Assembly: GCA_964469165.1 (NCBI GenBank)
Contig: CAYXXZ010000111.1
Location: 1-8,338, forward strand
DNA length: 8,338 nucleotides
Direction: 5' to 3'
Origin: CAYXXZ01 sp964469165
GTDB taxonomy: Bacteria > Pseudomonadota > Gammaproteobacteria > Pseudomonadales > Porticoccaceae
This document shows positions 7,259 through 8,338 of this stretch, in pieces; position 1 is the stretch's first letter, and each line of letters begins with the position of its first letter. Below the pieces are notes generated by a model. It ran no database searches and was not told where the DNA came from. It saw only the letters and a list, made by a program, of their open reading frames with translations. A program made the position numbers and the translations under genes.

Positions 7259-8338
7259 TCAACGCAGTTTCAATGTCGCCAGGCCGAACAGCACCAGCAT
7301 TACCGTGATGATCCAGAAGCGCACGATCACTCGCGGTTCCGGCCAGCCCTTGAGTTCGAAATGGTGGTGAATGGGCGCCATGCGGAAGATGCGCTTGCCG
7401 CGCATCTTGAAGGACGCCACCTGCAGGATCACCGACAGGGTTTCCACCACGAAGATGCCACTCATGATGAAGAACACGATTTCGTGACGCACGATCACCG
7501 CGATCACGCCGAGCGCCGCGCCCAGCGCCAGCGCGCCCACGTCGCCCATGAAAACCTGGGCCGGATAGGTGTTGAACCACAGAAAACCGAGTCCCGCGCC
7601 GGCCAGCGCCGAACAGAACACCACCAGTTCGCCCGCGCCGGGAATGTAGGGAATGTGCAGATAGGTGGAAAACTGGCTGTTGCCCACCAGATAGGCGAAC
7701 ACCCCGAGCGCGCCACCCACCAGCACGGTGGGCATGATGGCGAGCCCGTCGAGGCCGTCGGTGAGATTCACCGCATTGCTGGCACCGACGATGACGAAGT
7801 AACTCAGCACCACGTAAAAGCCGCCGAGCGGCAGCGCCACGTCCTTGAAGAACGGTACGATCAGCTCGGTTTCCGCCGGCGTGGTCGCCGTGAAATAGAG
7901 AAACAGCGCGGCGCCGAGGGCCGCCACTGACTGCCACAGGTATTTCCAGCGCGCCGGCAGGCCGCGGGAATTCTTTTCGACCACCTTGCGGTAGTCGTCC
8001 ACCCAGCCTACCAAACCGAATACGAAGGTCACCCCCAGCACCACCCACACATAGCGGTTGGTGAGGTTGGACCAGAGCAGCGTGGCCACGAAAATCGACA
8101 GCAGAATCAAGGCGCCGCCCATGGTGGGCGTGCCGGACTTGCTGAGGTGCGACTGGGGCCCGTCGCTGCGCACCGACTGGCCGATCTGCAGGCTCTGCAG
8201 GCGGCGGATCATGACGGGCCCGAACACCAGGGAAATGCCGAGCGCGGTGAGGATGCCCATGATGGCGCGCAAGGTGTGGTATTTCACCACCCCGAAAACA
8301 CTCAGGTACTGGCTCAGCCAGTCAGCCAACCACAGAAG
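7259..8338 (-). CDS. mraY: Phospho-N-acetylmuramoyl-pentapeptide transferase MraY (start codon just outside the window)
   Basis: MraY transfers phospho-MurNAc-pentapeptide from UDP to undecaprenyl phosphate at the inner membrane, giving lipid I, the first membrane step of peptidoglycan synthesis. The visible frame reads LLWLADWLSQYL from the window edge. The E. coli protein begins MLVWLAEHL, so the ATG is most likely the three bases just beyond base 8338. With that Met the protein is 360 residues, the usual length. Family motifs, numbered with that Met as residue 1, are all present: GTPTMGG at 70-76, the VDDYRK aspartates D115/D116, NAVNLTDGLDGL at 189-200, FMGDVG with D267, and the MAPIHHH histidines at 325-327. 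Many hydrophobic segments fit the ten-helix family fold. The stop is TGA at 7261-7259, and murD follows after 16 bases. The family call is essentially certain; only the unseen start codon is inferred. Confidence 0.98.
   Translation of the reverse strand, partial: LLWLADWLSQYLSVFGVVKYHTLRAIMGILTALGISLVFGPVMIRRLQSLQIGQSVRSDGPQSHLSKSGTPTMGGALILLSIFVATLLWSNLTNRYVWVVLGVTFVFGLVGWVDDYRKVVEKNSRGLPARWKYLWQSVAALGAALFLYFTATTPAETELIVPFFKDVALPLGGFYVVLSYFVIVGASNAVNLTDGLDGLAIMPTVLVGGALGVFAYLVGNSQFSTYLHIPYIPGAGELVVFCSALAGAGLGFLWFNTYPAQVFMGDVGALALGAALGVIAVIVRHEIVFFIMSGIFVVETLSVILQVASFKMRGKRIFRMAPIHHHFELKGWPEPRVIVRFWIITVMLVLFGLATLKLR

Noticed and set aside
1..8338. An embedded accessory element, defence system, RNA gene, CRISPR array or insertion sequence.
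   Set aside because: The eight core genes fill the window with at most 16 bases between them. I saw no long direct or inverted repeats, and gene order is canonical.

Overview
The window is a continuous piece of a dcw (division and cell wall) gene cluster. All genes are on the minus strand, so transcription runs from the right end of the window to the left. In transcription order it reads mraY (only its start codon is cut off at the right edge), murD, ftsW, murG, murC, ddlB, ftsQ and the first 169 codons of ftsA (cut off at the left edge). This is the canonical gammaproteobacterial order known from Escherichia coli and Pseudomonas. The base composition looks GC-rich. The proteins resemble the Pseudomonas/Cellvibrio side of the Gammaproteobacteria more than the enterics; for example, MurG has the AIDDHQTRN acceptor loop and DdlB has a short N-terminal extension. 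An assignment below class level would be a guess.

Layout from right to left: mraY (7259-8338) and murD (5896-7242) make lipid I and D-Glu-extended UDP-MurNAc-peptide respectively. ftsW (4712-5899) encodes the septal SEDS glycan polymerase. murG (3652-4725) converts lipid I to lipid II. murC (2240-3655) and ddlB (1311-2240) supply the L-Ala addition and the D-Ala-D-Ala dipeptide. ftsQ (523-1314) and ftsA (1-508) begin the divisome block that normally continues into ftsZ. Together the products cover cytoplasmic precursor synthesis (MurC, MurD, DdlB), the membrane steps (MraY, MurG), septal polymerisation (FtsW), and divisome assembly (FtsQ, FtsA).

The packing is very tight. Three junctions are 4-base ATGA overlaps (murD/ftsW, murG/murC, ddlB/ftsQ). 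One is a 1-base TAGTG overlap (murC/ddlB) and one a 14-base overlap (ftsW/murG). The only gaps are 16 bases (mraY/murD) and 14 bases (ftsQ/ftsA). No gene-less stretch exceeds 16 bases, and there is no RNA gene, mobile element, CRISPR array, or terminator that I can support. Two genes (murD, ddlB) appear to start with GTG.

All catalytic and binding motifs I checked are intact, and I see no frameshift or pseudogene. I found no previously undescribed system; this is an ordinary housekeeping region. The points worth a second look are start-codon choices and translational coupling.
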